Part shown: one piece after another, positions 26,793 through 36,335 of the stretch
Layout of the letters: each line of letters starts with the position of its first letter
Numbering within the stretch: position 1 is the stretch's first letter
Origin: Streptomyces malaysiensis subsp. samsunensis
Lineage (GTDB): Bacteria; Actinomycetota; Actinomycetes; Streptomycetales; Streptomycetaceae
Direction: 5' to 3'
Length of the DNA: 64,000 nt
NCBI RefSeq assembly: GCF_024519315.1
Contig: NZ_JANIIC010000025.1
Coordinates: 1 to 64,000 of the forward strand
Notes under the pieces: model-generated
What the model saw: the letters and a program-made list of their open reading frames with translations, nothing else
Databases searched by the model: none
Told to the model about the DNA's origin: nothing
Made by a program: the position numbers and the translations under genes

Positions 26793-27890
26793 TCAGGCAG
26801 CATGGTGATATTCGTGGAGGAGGCTGCCGAGGCGGTCGCGTCGTCGTATGTCGAGGCGGGTTAACTTGTCCGGATCGGTGATCGGTGCGGGCAGCGGGTG
26901 CAGTGGCCGGGCGTTCGCGATGCCCTGGTGGGGCCGATGAGTGTTGTAGAACTGCTCGAACTCCCGTAGGGCGTGGAGGAGGTGGCGTTGGTTCCAGATC
27001 AGGGTCCGGTCCGGGAGCTCGTGTCTGCAGGTCTGCACCCACCGTTCCATGATCGAGTTCGTTCGTGGCATCTGTATGCCGGTGAGGATGACCTCGATCC
27101 CCGCGTCTTTGAGGACGTCATCGAATAGTCCGGGGAACTTCCTATCCCTGTCCCTGATCATGAACCGGGCCCGGCAGCCTACGTCCTCGAGGTCCATGAC
27201 CAGGTTCTTCGCAGCCTGGGTTACCCATGAGGTGGTCGGGTGTGCGGTGGCGCCCAGGATCCGGATGCGGCGGCTGCTGTGCTCGATCACCGCGAGTACG
27301 TACATCCGGGCGCCGGACAGGGTGACCGTCTCAAAGAAGTCACAGGCGAGGAGGGCGTCGGCTTGGGAGCGCAGGAAGCTGGCCCATGTGCTGGAGCTCC
27401 GGCCGGGCGCTGGATCGACGCCGGCATCCTTGAGGATCTTCCATACGGTCGAGGCGGCCACCTTCACTCCCAACACCAGCAGCTCGCCGTGAAGCCGCCT
27501 GTAGCCCCAGTTCGGGTTTTCCCTGACCAGGCGCAGTACCAGAGTCCGGACGGAGCGCACGGTACGAGGCCGACCGGGTTGCTTGGGCCGTGATGAGGCG
27601 GCATGCCGGCGCTTTGCGAGGTCGCGATGCCAGCGCAGTACCGTGTCAGGACGCACGAGCAACCGCACCTGCCGCAGAACCGGCAACGGCAGCTGGTGCA
27701 GCAGCGCCGCCAGGAACGCCCGGTCGCCTGGAGTGAACCGTACTCGGGCACCTCCGAGTTGGCGTTCGAGCACCGTGCTCTGATGGCGGAGGGCCAGGAT
27801 CTCCGCATCCTTGTCCCGGTCGCTCATCGGCAGCAGACGCAGCAGCGCGAACACGTTGGTCACTACCAGGTAGGCCAGTCGCAGCAGCAC
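26793..27890 (-). CDS. Integrase-core (rve) transposase, IS3/IS481-like
   Basis: 365 residues. The N-terminal part has RHQSTVLERQLGG and PDTVLRWHRDLAKRR. A helix-turn-helix GYRRLHGELLVLG follows, and then the retroviral-integrase core with Asp in LLACDFFETV, Asp in MIRDRDRKF and Glu in TNSIMERWVQTC. All catalytic residues are present and the frame is intact. I could not define terminal repeats with confidence. Its 3' end abuts the truncated IS630 remnant, so it or a later rearrangement cut that element. Confidence 0.85.
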   Translation of the reverse strand: MLLRLAYLVVTNVFALLRLLPMSDRDKDAEILALRHQSTVLERQLGGARVRFTPGDRAFLAALLHQLPLPVLRQVRLLVRPDTVLRWHRDLAKRRHAASSRPKQPGRPRTVRSVRTLVLRLVRENPNWGYRRLHGELLVLGVKVAASTVWKILKDAGVDPAPGRSSSTWASFLRSQADALLACDFFETVTLSGARMYVLAVIEHSSRRIRILGATAHPTTSWVTQAAKNLVMDLEDVGCRARFMIRDRDRKFPGLFDDVLKDAGIEVILTGIQMPRTNSIMERWVQTCRHELPDRTLIWNQRHLLHALREFEQFYNTHRPHQGIANARPLHPLPAPITDPDKLTRLDIRRRDRLGSLLHEYHHAA

Positions 27891-28303
27891 GGTCGATCAT
27901 CATGACGCGTGGACCACCCGCTACGCGAGAGCGCCTACTCGAGCGACGAGGCCGACGACCGCCAGTCCAGGTGCAGGCTTCCGACCAGGGCGGATGACAT
28001 TCTCGGCAAGCGCACCGTTGAGGCCCAAGCATATTTACGTGGGTAATGGCCCCGCGAGAGTACCGCTGGATCTTTGGCCTCTAGCGTCGGTGGATGTGTG
28101 CACGGAATGTAATACTCGTGAGCTCTTCCTGATAAATAAGACGGATCAGGGCGTGCTGAAGCTGAAAAGCCTGAGAGAGCACCCCAAAGAAATCGCGTAT
28201 CCGGACCTCTAGTCTTGCGTGTACTGAAGGGCTGGACTTAAAAAGGGCTCGATCGACGGTTTATTGGTAACTTCCGAGTAACTGGGAATGAGGGTGGTTC
28301 GTC
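27891..28303. other. Lower-GC junk stretch with a possible C-terminal gene scrap
   Basis: About 400 bp whose base composition falls clearly below the surroundings between 28020 and 28300. A plus-strand frame ending at 28212 encodes LWPLASVDVCTECNTRELF and a basic tail. It reads like the end of a larger zinc-binding protein but has only one CxxC pair and no convincing start. I treat it as a remnant of foreign DNA brought in with the mobile elements. Confidence 0.45.
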
Positions 28304-29221
28304 TTAACGCCCTCTGTAGATATCTTCGTCCACTGGCGGCTCGACGTCGATGTAGTCGTAGGGGTCGCCATCCACGAAGATGCCCTGGGCCAGATCGCCC
28401 AAGTGCATGAGCAGCTTGGTGCCCACTTCCAGGTCGCACGCTGCGCAGTGAAACTCATAGGGGTCGAGGAGAACCTCGCCCGGGACGACGCCGTGGTCCA
28501 TGTCGCGGATGATCCTCACTTCGCCGGCCACCCATCCCTGAGAACCGCAGGCCCGGCACTCCCTTGGTGCTTCCCGGGTCATGGTGATCAGCGGCTGACT
28601 GGTGATGGCGGCCAGGACCACGTCACGCTCATTGCGTGACATGTGCCCGAAGCGCTGTTCGAACAACGAACGGGCCTTGACCAGTAGGGCTTCCACCGCA
28701 ACGCGTTCCTGTCGCACCTGCTCATCGACCAGCTTGTTGTGCAGGGCCAGGTATGGGCCCCAGTAGTTGGTCGGATCGACTTTCAGTTCTTCGAGAACCG
28801 GGTCGACCACGCGAATACAGACGGTGAACACTGCTTCGGCTTGCGCCGAGTCGTGTATCGCGCTGTGGGCCACTCCGTTGCGGGCGTCCGCCAGGGGTTC
28901 GAGGGCCTTCTTGTCGATTGGGATCTTCCGGGGAAGGAGCTTGAGCACCCGCTCATGAGCTTCAGCAAGGCCGATGGTCCTGACCTTGGTCAATGGGCCT
29001 GCGTGGGCGCCCAGACCTGTGGCATGGAGCAACGAGTCGAAGTGCCGACCGTCAACGATCAGAGCTGGATGAATCGCGGCCAGGTATGCCTTGAGCAGGT
29101 GCTCCGTGGCGACTCCGGCGTGGTGAACGGCGAAGTCGTAGCTCTCGGTGCCTTCGACAAAGGCCGTCAGTGCGGCATTCATCCATCTATGGGATGAACC
29201 TTTCAACTGCTCTGAATCCAT
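28304..29221 (-). CDS. HEPN-like protein with C-terminal zinc ribbon, unknown function
   Basis: 305 residues. The first 140 are helical and HEPN-like: an FAVHHAGVATEHLLKAYL helix and ADARNGVAHSA, which contains an RxxxxH pattern typical of HEPN ribonuclease sites. A coiled or helical segment around residues 165-195 follows, then two CxxC pairs (ECRACGSQGW and FHCAACDLE) that would bind one zinc ion, and an acidic tail. HEPN proteins are common in toxin-antitoxin and phage-defence loci, and its place among mobile elements fits that. No antitoxin-like neighbour is evident. The ATG at 29221 gives the whole domain. RNase activity is a prediction only. Confidence 0.68.
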   Translation of the reverse strand: MDSEQLKGSSHRWMNAALTAFVEGTESYDFAVHHAGVATEHLLKAYLAAIHPALIVDGRHFDSLLHATGLGAHAGPLTKVRTIGLAEAHERVLKLLPRKIPIDKKALEPLADARNGVAHSAIHDSAQAEAVFTVCIRVVDPVLEELKVDPTNYWGPYLALHNKLVDEQVRQERVAVEALLVKARSLFEQRFGHMSRNERDVVLAAITSQPLITMTREAPRECRACGSQGWVAGEVRIIRDMDHGVVPGEVLLDPYEFHCAACDLEVGTKLLMHLGDLAQGIFVDGDPYDYIDVEPPVDEDIYRGR

Positions 29222-29248
29222 GGCCGAGACGATAAGGCCGCCGGACCG

Positions 29249-29640
29249 TCAGGCGCTCGGGGTTTCACTATCGCCCGCTGTGCGGCTCAGCAAAGTTTGG
29301 GGGTGGGGACGGTCGTGGAGTGCTGCGGCGTATCGCGGCCAGTGGCCGCCTTCCTGGGTCCAGGCGGTGGCGGTCTTGGGGTTCGGTGAGGATCGCCGCT
29401 GGCAGTTGGGTGGAGAGCCCCATCCGCGCGGAGGTCCGGCCCGGACGTGAGTAGATGCCCAGGCGTCTCAACCGCTTCCCGAGGTGGTGGCTGCTGAGGG
29501 GCTGGCCGGCGAGGGCGCCGGGGAAGAGCCAGGGCGAGTCCGCCGTCGTGCCGATCGTGGTGTGCCCGCGTCGTCGTGTGACGAGCCGCGAAACCCTGCC
29601 GGGCCGGCGTCCGTGGCAGTCGGTTCTGGCGTACCCCGTC
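29249..29640 (-). pseudogene. Tyrosine recombinase/integrase C-terminal remnant
   Basis: On the minus strand the sequence encodes TRRRGHTTIG, then SPWLFPGALAGQPLSSHHLG, KRLRRLGI and LSTQLPAAIL, which match the C-terminal part of Streptomyces site-specific integrases. After LPAAIL a short deletion and frameshift occur, and a different frame continues ATAWTQEGGHWPRYAAALHD to a stop at 29249. The N-terminal half is not recognisable. It is a dead integrase of an older element and its nearness to the serine recombinase suggests repeated integration at this spot. Confidence 0.72.
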
Positions 29641-29699
29641 AGCCGTCTCAGAACCAGAGCTTCCCTTGTGCCACCACGACCGTATCGTCAGTGGTCGAA

Positions 29700-29715
29700 T
29701 CCCCCCTCGGACACA
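29700..29715. repeat. 16-bp direct repeat, possible left attachment site
   Basis: TCCCCCCTCGGACACA at 29700-29715 recurs exactly at 37668-37683. The left copy lies 138 bp from the 3' end of the serine recombinase gene, where an integrase-linked att site is expected. The two copies bracket about 8 kb. Low sequence complexity (a C run) makes chance recurrence possible. Confidence 0.45.
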
Positions 29716-29852
29716 ACCTCCCCGTACTGTCCGTTTCCAGGGCAGGCGGAATCGGCACCCGCCTCCGGCTCCTGGCTGGACGCGGGTGTTCGTCGTTTCG
29801 GCTCTCTCCTGGGCTTCTCCCTTCGCCAGGGGTTCGGTGGTCGGGCTCTGGA

Positions 29853-31351
29853 TCAGCCGATCGTGATCCTTTCTGCTCGTGGGGTGTCCGCGGTCAGGGA
29901 TCTGGCCACCGGGTCATAGATCAGCGAGATCGCCTCGCTGCGGAGGTGCGCGACAGCGTCGGCCGACGAGAGCGTCGCTGCACTCGCGATCAGGGCCATC
30001 GGCTCGGCTCCGTCCGGGTCGTGGTGCGTGAGGCGGACGAGCAGAGCAGGCAAGTGCGGTAAGATCTGGTCCTCGCGCACGTAGGCGTTGGGAGTGCGGC
30101 CGGGCATGGGCCTGGTGGCGCTGGTGTGGCCGTGGCGGCACCGGTAGGCAGGGCGATGGCGAGCCCAGTGGGATTCCATCCGACGCCCGCAGGCGCCGCA
30201 GCGCAGCAGCCCCGCCAGGAGATAGGTCCGGCCGGGAGCGGTTTCCCGGACGGCGTGAAGGTGCTGAACGGCGATGAAGGCGGCCTCACTGACCAGCGCC
30301 GGGTGCGCGAGCTGGGCCGAGATAACCCAGTCGGCAGGGGTGTTCCACCGCATCACGTCGCGGTGCCCGAGAGTGGTGTTGGCCGCATCGATCAGGTCAT
30401 GGTCGGTGCGCTGGCCGTTCCAGACCTGGTGACTGGTGTAGCGGGGGTTGGCCAGGATGGCCCGCACCGTGGGCAGTACCCAACGCTGACCGTTCCGGTG
30501 CCGGTTGCGTCCGGGGTCGGCAGCGGACGGGCAACGGATACCGGCGTCGCTCAGAGCACGCGCGATGCGCGCGATGCTGTGCCGGGCCAGGCGCTGAGTG
30601 AAGATCCAGGACAGGGTCGGCCCGCAGTATGGGGCGATGTCCAGACGTTGGATGCGCAGGCCGCGGCGAGCGAGTGCCCGGTTGGGGTGTGGTCCGGCGT
30701 CCACCAGCCGGTAGCCATACGGTGGCCGACCGCCGAGGTAACGGCCCTGGTCGCGGGTCTGCACGGTCATCGCGCTGCGCACCCGGATCCGGGCGCGGGC
30801 GATCTCCCGTTTGGACAGGATGCCGAGCAGGATCATCGGCTCCTCCTGCCCGCCGATCTGCGGATCCACCACGCCGCCCAGCTCCGGCACCCAGGCTCCG
30901 ACACCGTAGTGTTCGAACAGCGGGGCCATGGTCGCGAACTGATGGCCGTAGAAGGCCCGCTCGCTGGAGCCGATGATGACCGCGTCGAACCTCCGGTCCG
31001 GGTCGGCCATCGCGCCAGCAATGCGGCGGCCTCCGGACGACGCGCCCAGGGCACGGTCCGGCTATGACCGATGTCGAAGAATTCGGCCACGATCCGCCCA
31101 TGCCCGGAAGCGAGGGCCTGGGCGCGCAGCAGCTGCCAGGCCCGTGACGTAGCGGGATCCTGGTGGTCCTCGGTGGATACCCGCCCGTAGAAGGCAAACC
31201 GAAGTTCGGGCAGCTCGGGGGACGAGGATCCGAACCGCCGCTGCCAGGGTTCGCCGGCCCAGTCCGCGGGCGAACCTTGCCCGGCCGCGGTATCAGAGGC
31301 TGGGACGGCGGGTGGCGCGTCGGCTGGGCATCGTCGGCACCTCCTGCTCAC
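29853..31351 (-). pseudogene. Serine recombinase (large), frameshifted
   Basis: Two overlapping frames together encode a large serine recombinase. The upstream frame (to about 31012) has the catalytic N-terminus RFAFYGRVSTEDHQDPATSR with the nucleophile Ser. The downstream frame resumes at MADPDRRFDAVIIGSSERAF and continues through REIARARIRVRSAM, a recombinase domain with RPPYGYRLVDAG, and a zinc ribbon (LLRCGACGRRMES). One base appears to be missing at about 31011-31014, where relatives read LLAAMADPDR. As given, the gene cannot make a full protein. The upstream frame probably begins at GTG 31351, though no strong ribosome site is seen there. Confidence 0.85.
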
Positions 31352-31663
31352 CGCTGGGCTCGCCCGGCATGTCGACCGTGGACCGCTTGCGAGTTGCCGT
31401 CAACGGCCCGGGACAAAGGCTGACTCGAACGGATGAAGATCGGTGTCCGTTGCTTCGGCCGCAGTGTGCTGCCTGGCCGATAGCCTCGGGCACGACCCCC
31501 GAGTACGGCCAGTTCGAAGTGGCTCCGTTCTTTGCTTGCGTGGCGGCCCGGTGGCTGGATCCGTGCCGGCGGGACGGCAACCGTTGTTGTGGGTGTCCAG
31601 GGGCCTATTTTCTGCCGGGTAGCGTGGCCGGGTACTGCTTCGTGTCTGTGAGGGGGTCTGTTC
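31352..31663. other. Intergenic region between recombinase and 700-codon gene
   Basis: 312 bp between divergent genes. Short frames on both strands show no family signal. It presumably carries promoters for the recombinase (minus) and for the large gene on the plus strand, whose ribosome site AGGGGG is at its right edge. No other structure was found. Confidence 0.5.
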
Positions 31664-33766
31664 ATGCGCATGTTGTTCGAGCCCGACGACGAGGAGTTCG
31701 ACGCCGCCGCGGAGATGCTGGCGAGTCGGGTGGAGGAGTGGGCGCGGGAGCACGGCGAAGGGGCGGACGCGGACGCGTTCGTTGTGCAGTCGGCTCTTGA
31801 CTACCGCCACCGCGGGACGGCGGACGGCCGTCTGGGGCTGTGGCGGGCGGCTCATGTGGAGGGGGTTCTTCTGGACTGGCTGCCGCGGACGCTGACCGTG
31901 CTGCCGGGGCAGCCGTTGCCCGACGGTCCGGGTTCGCTGCTGGCCCTGCTGCGGTACTTCGACGCGTTCGGACTGGCCGATCCCCGTGGGGATGGCCTGA
32001 CCGCGCTGGAGTCAGCGGTGAGCTCCGCGTCCGGGGAGTTCGGCGCCCGGATGGCGGACCGTACCCGCTGGGGGCCGGCGAAGTTCTGGGCGGTCACCGC
32101 CGCCGAGCAGGGCGTGGACATCATGAACCAGGCGGCGATGGCACGGTTCGCCGAGCGGGCCCGGCGCGGGGAGGTTCCCTACGACCGCGAGGCCCTCGAC
32201 GCGATCATGACCCGGCACATGACGGCCGGCCCGGCGCAGGGGGAACGGGCGGAACCGCAGCTGCCGGTCACGTTGCCGGAGGAGGACGTGCTGCGGGAGC
32301 GGGCCGCCGCGGTCCCCCTGATCGGGCAGCTGGCGGGACTGGCCGGGTGGGCCGGGAGCGAGGGCCGTGATCTGACGAAGACGGGCCGGCTGCGCCTCGC
32401 CGATGCCCGGGACCTCGTCCGCGTCCTGGACACCGGGGACCCGGTCGAGCAGGTGCGTACCAGTGCGGAACTGCCGCGTGTGAACCTGCTGTTCGCCTGG
32501 GCGAAGCAGGCCCGGCTGATCCGGGTGGCCAAGGGCCGGGTGTACGCGGTGGCCAAGGCGCGCCCGGTGCTCGCGGATCCGCTCGCGCTGTGGGAGCGGG
32601 CCTTCGAGGCGTTCTTCGAGCTGCGGGGCCCACTGCTGGGCGGCCCCGATGGGTACGACGCCACCTCGATGCTGTTCGATGTGTACCAGGATGTGCTGCC
32701 CGACATCCTCAACACTCTCTACAGCCTTCCGTACCCGATGCCCTGGCCCCGGCTCCGCGACTCGGTCCACCTCGCCTACCGGATGAGTTTCACCCTCGGC
32801 GAGGCGCCGGAACGCGAGCAGCGGGCGTGGCTGCTGGACGCCGACCACGACCTGCGCCACGTCCTGGACCTCCTGGAGCGCCTCGGTGCGATCACCCGCG
32901 AGCAGGGCATGGCCGACCCCGTCTTCCTGGACACCGCACTCGATGAGCCCCCGGCCGGTCCGCAACTGCCCACCGGGATGCCCGCGGAACTCGCCCAGTT
33001 GCTGGGCTCCCTCCCGGCCGTCCCGGACCCGAGTGCCGCCGCCCGCGCGAAGGAGTTGCGTGCGGAACTGGCTTCAGGTCCCGTGGAGTTGATCCGCCTC
33101 ACCGATCTGGGCACCCGCGCCGTCCGGCGGCGGCTGATCGCCCAGGGCCGTAGCGCACCGCTGGTGGGCGAGCTCACCCACGCACCGGCCGCCGGACTGC
33201 TGGGCGTGCTGGCCCAGGAGTACGACCCCGAGCACGCCGAAGCCGAACTCGCCGCCTGGACCGCCGCCCACGACAGCCCCGGGCACGCCCGGCGACTGCT
33301 CCTGGAGACCGTACGCACTACTCCTTTCCGTACTCGTGCCGCCGCTCTTCTCGACACCCTGGCCACCGCCCTGCCCGATGGCACGGAACTGCTGCGTTCC
33401 CTGCGCGGCGACCCGGACCTGGCCCCCACCGCCCTCACGGTCCTTACCCAGCGCGGCGCCCTCGACCACGAGGACCTGACCGACACCGAGGCCGCGCTGA
33501 TGGTCGCCGAGAGCCTCCTCCAACTCCTGGACCTGGGCGGCGAGCAGGCCCTCCTGGAAGCCCTGCTCGTCCAGGGCCGCGCGGAGGCCGAGACGGCGAT
33601 CGGGGCCGCACTCGCCTCCGCCCACCCCGACCGGGCCGGACTCGAAGCGCTGCGCCACCTCGCCGACGGTCCCCTTCGCGCCAAAGCGGCTCAGCTCGTA
33701 CGGCAGAATGCGACCGGCACCCGGGCACGGCGCAGCACGACGAAGAAGCGCAAGCGCCGCCGCTGA
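31664..33766 (+). CDS. Large conserved-type hypothetical protein, possible nucleic-acid-associated
   Basis: 700 residues, predicted soluble and largely alpha-helical with many Leu/Ala heptad-like stretches. The N-terminus is acidic (FEPDDEEFDAAAEML). The middle has LFDVYQDVLPDILNTLYSLP, and the C-terminus ends in a strongly basic tail (RSTTKKRKRRR) that could bind nucleic acid. I recognise no catalytic motif. ATG 31664 has an AGGGGG ribosome site. It is the first and largest cargo gene between the possible attachment repeats. The high GC and clean codon periodicity argue for a real, long-resident actinomycete gene. Confidence 0.75.
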   Translation: MRMLFEPDDEEFDAAAEMLASRVEEWAREHGEGADADAFVVQSALDYRHRGTADGRLGLWRAAHVEGVLLDWLPRTLTVLPGQPLPDGPGSLLALLRYFDAFGLADPRGDGLTALESAVSSASGEFGARMADRTRWGPAKFWAVTAAEQGVDIMNQAAMARFAERARRGEVPYDREALDAIMTRHMTAGPAQGERAEPQLPVTLPEEDVLRERAAAVPLIGQLAGLAGWAGSEGRDLTKTGRLRLADARDLVRVLDTGDPVEQVRTSAELPRVNLLFAWAKQARLIRVAKGRVYAVAKARPVLADPLALWERAFEAFFELRGPLLGGPDGYDATSMLFDVYQDVLPDILNTLYSLPYPMPWPRLRDSVHLAYRMSFTLGEAPEREQRAWLLDADHDLRHVLDLLERLGAITREQGMADPVFLDTALDEPPAGPQLPTGMPAELAQLLGSLPAVPDPSAAARAKELRAELASGPVELIRLTDLGTRAVRRRLIAQGRSAPLVGELTHAPAAGLLGVLAQEYDPEHAEAELAAWTAAHDSPGHARRLLLETVRTTPFRTRAAALLDTLATALPDGTELLRSLRGDPDLAPTALTVLTQRGALDHEDLTDTEAALMVAESLLQLLDLGGEQALLEALLVQGRAEAETAIGAALASAHPDRAGLEALRHLADGPLRAKAAQLVRQNATGTRARRSTTKKRKRRR

Positions 33767-33791
33767 CCTCGACCCGCGCCCTCCCCGCTCG

Positions 33792-34547
33792 TCACGGCTG
33801 CCCCGGGGCGTACGGAGTGGGCCGGGCCCGACTGGAACCCGCACGTGGTGTGGGCCGGTAGCCGTGATCGGCGAGCCAGGTCCGGGCCCGGCCGTGCCGG
33901 CGTTCCGCGCTGAACAACCAGTAACGGCGCTGCTCAGTCGGTGAGACGGCCAGCGCGTCCTTGAACCGGCGGAACGCTCCCCGGCCCCTGATCGTGGCAC
34001 CCAAGGCGTCGGCGAGGCTCCGGTCGTCGAGTGCGGCGATGAAGTCTTCCATGTCCCGGTAAGCAGCGTGTGACCTCGCGCATGCCACATGCAGCCGCCG
34101 CCCGGTGTCCTCCGGCTCTCCTTCACCCCAGGGCTCCCCGAAGTCCGCCGTCGCCGGCCGGCACTCGCCGGTGTTCAGATCGACCCAGCCACCGCCCCCG
34201 GCCGGATCGCCCTCCAGCAGGCCGGAGAGTTCCTCCAGATCGACAGGCAACGGACGCAGGAAAGGGGCAGCGCCACCGATCGCGGCGTCAAGCTGATCCG
34301 CCAGTACCTCATCGCCTTCCCCATTCCGCACCCGCAGCGCCGCCGAGCACCGGGCGGCCGTTTCCACGGCTGCCGGCACACCCCGGACAACGGCGGTGGT
34401 CAGCACGTCTCCGCACTGCTGGAGCACCGGCTCCGCATCACGTGTGCGAAGCAGCGCGACAAGGGCCCTGCTGTCCGCCGCGTAGCAGGCGGCGCGGAGC
34501 GCTGTCACATCGTGGTCACTCCAGGCATCGGTCATGCCCGCGCCCAC
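33792..34547 (-). CDS. UPF0158 family protein
   Basis: 251 residues. The C-terminal half carries the family signature: MEDFIAALDDRSLADALGAT, then GAFRRFKDAL and RRYWLFSAERRHGRARTWL, typical of UPF0158 proteins whose function is unknown. The N-terminal 80 residues look like an added helical region, possibly ankyrin-like (LRAACYAADSRALVALLRTR). The gene is convergent with the 700-codon gene, only 25 bp apart, and divergent from the next gene. The start at 34547 or the Met four codons later are both possible. Confidence 0.75.
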   Translation of the reverse strand: MGAGMTDAWSDHDVTALRAACYAADSRALVALLRTRDAEPVLQQCGDVLTTAVVRGVPAAVETAARCSAALRVRNGEGDEVLADQLDAAIGGAAPFLRPLPVDLEELSGLLEGDPAGGGGWVDLNTGECRPATADFGEPWGEGEPEDTGRRLHVACARSHAAYRDMEDFIAALDDRSLADALGATIRGRGAFRRFKDALAVSPTEQRRYWLFSAERRHGRARTWLADHGYRPTPRAGSSRARPTPYAPGQP

Positions 34548-34688
34548 GCGGCACGCCTCGCGATCCGCTCTGCCGTCGTCCTCATCATCGTTCCGTCACC
34601 GGTCATGCCGACTCATCCTACGGACGACCCGACAGCATGCGCCCCCTCTCGAGGGCGACCGCGGGCGGCCGACAGTAGGGTCCTGTGG

Positions 34689-35819
34689 GTGAGCGAGTAC
34701 CAGTACTTCGAGTTCCAGGCCCTTGAGCGGCCGTTGAGCCGCGAGGAGCAGGAACAGCTTCGTGATCTGTCCACCCGGGCGCGGATCACCGCGACAAGCT
34801 TCACCAACACCTACCACTGGGGAAACTTCCGCGGCGAGCCGCGCCGCATGGTCGAGCGGTACTTCGACGCCCACCTGTATGTCACCAACTGGGGAACGCA
34901 CCAGCTGATGCTGCGGCTGCCCAAGCAGCGCCTACCGCTGCGCACCGTCCAGCCGTACTGCCTCGACGAGCACGTCGAGGCATGGAACACCCACACGCAT
35001 ATCGTCCTTGATCTGACCAGCGAGGACGAAGGCGGCGACTGGGCGGAGGGCGCCGACGACTCCCTGACCGCGCTCATCGGCGTACGCGACGAACTCGCCG
35101 CAGGCGACCTGCGGCCGCTGTATCTCGCCTGGCTGTCCGCCCTCGCCGCGTGGGAATTGCTGGACGACGACGAAGAGGAGTACGAGACCGTCACCGAGCC
35201 TCCCGTCCCGGCTGGTCTGGCCGATCTCACCGCCCCGCAGCGCGCACTGGCGGACTACCTGCGCGTCGATACCGACCTGCTCTCCGTCGCCGCACAGTCC
35301 AGCCCCGCCGCCCCCGAACCCACGGCCAAGCCCACGAAGAAAGAACTCCAACCCCTGATCACCGCCCTGCCGGCAAAGGAAAAGGACGGGTTTCTGCTCC
35401 GGCTGGCCCTGGGACAGGAACCCCAGTTGCACACCGAACTGCTGCACCGCCTGCGCGGCACCGCCACCCCGGCCACCACTCCCGGCAACCGATCCGCAGC
35501 CCACCTGCTCGACGCCGCCCACACCCGCCGCACAGAACGCCGCCGACGCGAACAGCGCCGACAGGCGGAAGCGTGCGCCCAGCACCTGACAGCCCTGGCC
35601 ACCGATGCGGAGTCCGTGTGGCGACAGGTCGAGGCGCACATTGCCACCAAACAAACCAACGCCTACGACCAGGCGGTCACTCTTCTGCGTGACCTGCGCG
35701 ACGCCTGCGACCACGTCGGCAACGGAGCGGACTTCCGGCAGCGCCTCACGCGTCTGCGTGAGACGTACCAGCGCCGCCCCGGCCTCATCCACCGTCTGAA
35801 CACCCACAACCTCCGATAA
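34689..35819 (+). CDS. Hypothetical protein with N-terminal YxYFEFQALERPL region
   Basis: 376 residues beginning VSEYQYFEFQALERPLSREE. The first 170 residues form a conserved-looking block (FTNTYHWGNFRGEPRRMVER, YVTNWGTHQLMLRLP). After a linker, a Lys/Glu-rich helical C-terminus with RRTERRRREQRRQAEACAQH follows, probably a coiled coil. I recall similar N-terminal blocks in uncharacterised bacterial proteins but know no function. GTG 34689 was chosen because the conserved block starts there; a longer open frame upstream overlaps the divergent UPF0158 gene in antisense. It may form a functional pair with the 700-residue gene, judged only from proximity. Confidence 0.72.
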   Translation: MSEYQYFEFQALERPLSREEQEQLRDLSTRARITATSFTNTYHWGNFRGEPRRMVERYFDAHLYVTNWGTHQLMLRLPKQRLPLRTVQPYCLDEHVEAWNTHTHIVLDLTSEDEGGDWAEGADDSLTALIGVRDELAAGDLRPLYLAWLSALAAWELLDDDEEEYETVTEPPVPAGLADLTAPQRALADYLRVDTDLLSVAAQSSPAAPEPTAKPTKKELQPLITALPAKEKDGFLLRLALGQEPQLHTELLHRLRGTATPATTPGNRSAAHLLDAAHTRRTERRRREQRRQAEACAQHLTALATDAESVWRQVEAHIATKQTNAYDQAVTLLRDLRDACDHVGNGADFRQRLTRLRETYQRRPGLIHRLNTHNLR

Positions 35820-35903
35820 CAGACGGCACGGACCCCGAACTCCGGATAACGGCTCGGCACCGCCAGACGATCGCCACGAGCGTGTGCGACCCGGTAGTCC
35901 CCG

Positions 35904-36335
35904 ATGCGCAGACGCTTCACCTTCGGCTTCAACGACCTTCTCGAAGACGCGGACGGCTATCTGATCTCAGAACGGGTGCGCGGCGGCCAGGACATCGTCA
36001 CGGCGGTCCGGAACCACTACCGCGGCAGCGGCGGCCTCACCCGGATCGGCGACTTCCTCACCAAACGGTTCAGCGGGCTTGCCAGCACCGCCACCGACAT
36101 GGCCCGGAACATGCTGACGATGAGCGACGACCCCACCATCGCGCTGGGGCGGGCGAAGCTGATCTACGGCATCGCGGGGTACGACACGCTGCTGCCCGAG
36201 ATGCTCCCCGCCGACAAGCTCACTGAATTCTGCCGGGGATTCGCCGACTCGCTGCTGGCCAGAGCCGGACAAGAGGGCCTGAAGAAGGCCACCTACCTCG
36301 CCAACCAGAAGAAGAACCTGAGAGATTCGCAATGA
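35904..36335 (+). CDS. Hypothetical protein, 143 residues
   Basis: Predicted soluble and mostly alpha-helical, with no Cys cluster or catalytic signature. Readable segments are FTFGFNDLLEDADGYLISER, RIGDFLTKRFSGLASTATDM and ALGRAKLIYGIAGYDTLLPE. The stop overlaps the next start (ATGA), so it is the first gene of a three-gene run with a membrane protein and an exported protein. I do not recognise the family. Confidence 0.65.
   Translation: MRRRFTFGFNDLLEDADGYLISERVRGGQDIVTAVRNHYRGSGGLTRIGDFLTKRFSGLASTATDMARNMLTMSDDPTIALGRAKLIYGIAGYDTLLPEMLPADKLTEFCRGFADSLLARAGQEGLKKATYLANQKKNLRDSQ

Noticed and set aside
29455..29919. 154-codon plus-strand frame
   Set aside because: It is antisense to the tyrosine recombinase remnant and to the 3' end of the serine recombinase, and is low in recognisable structure.
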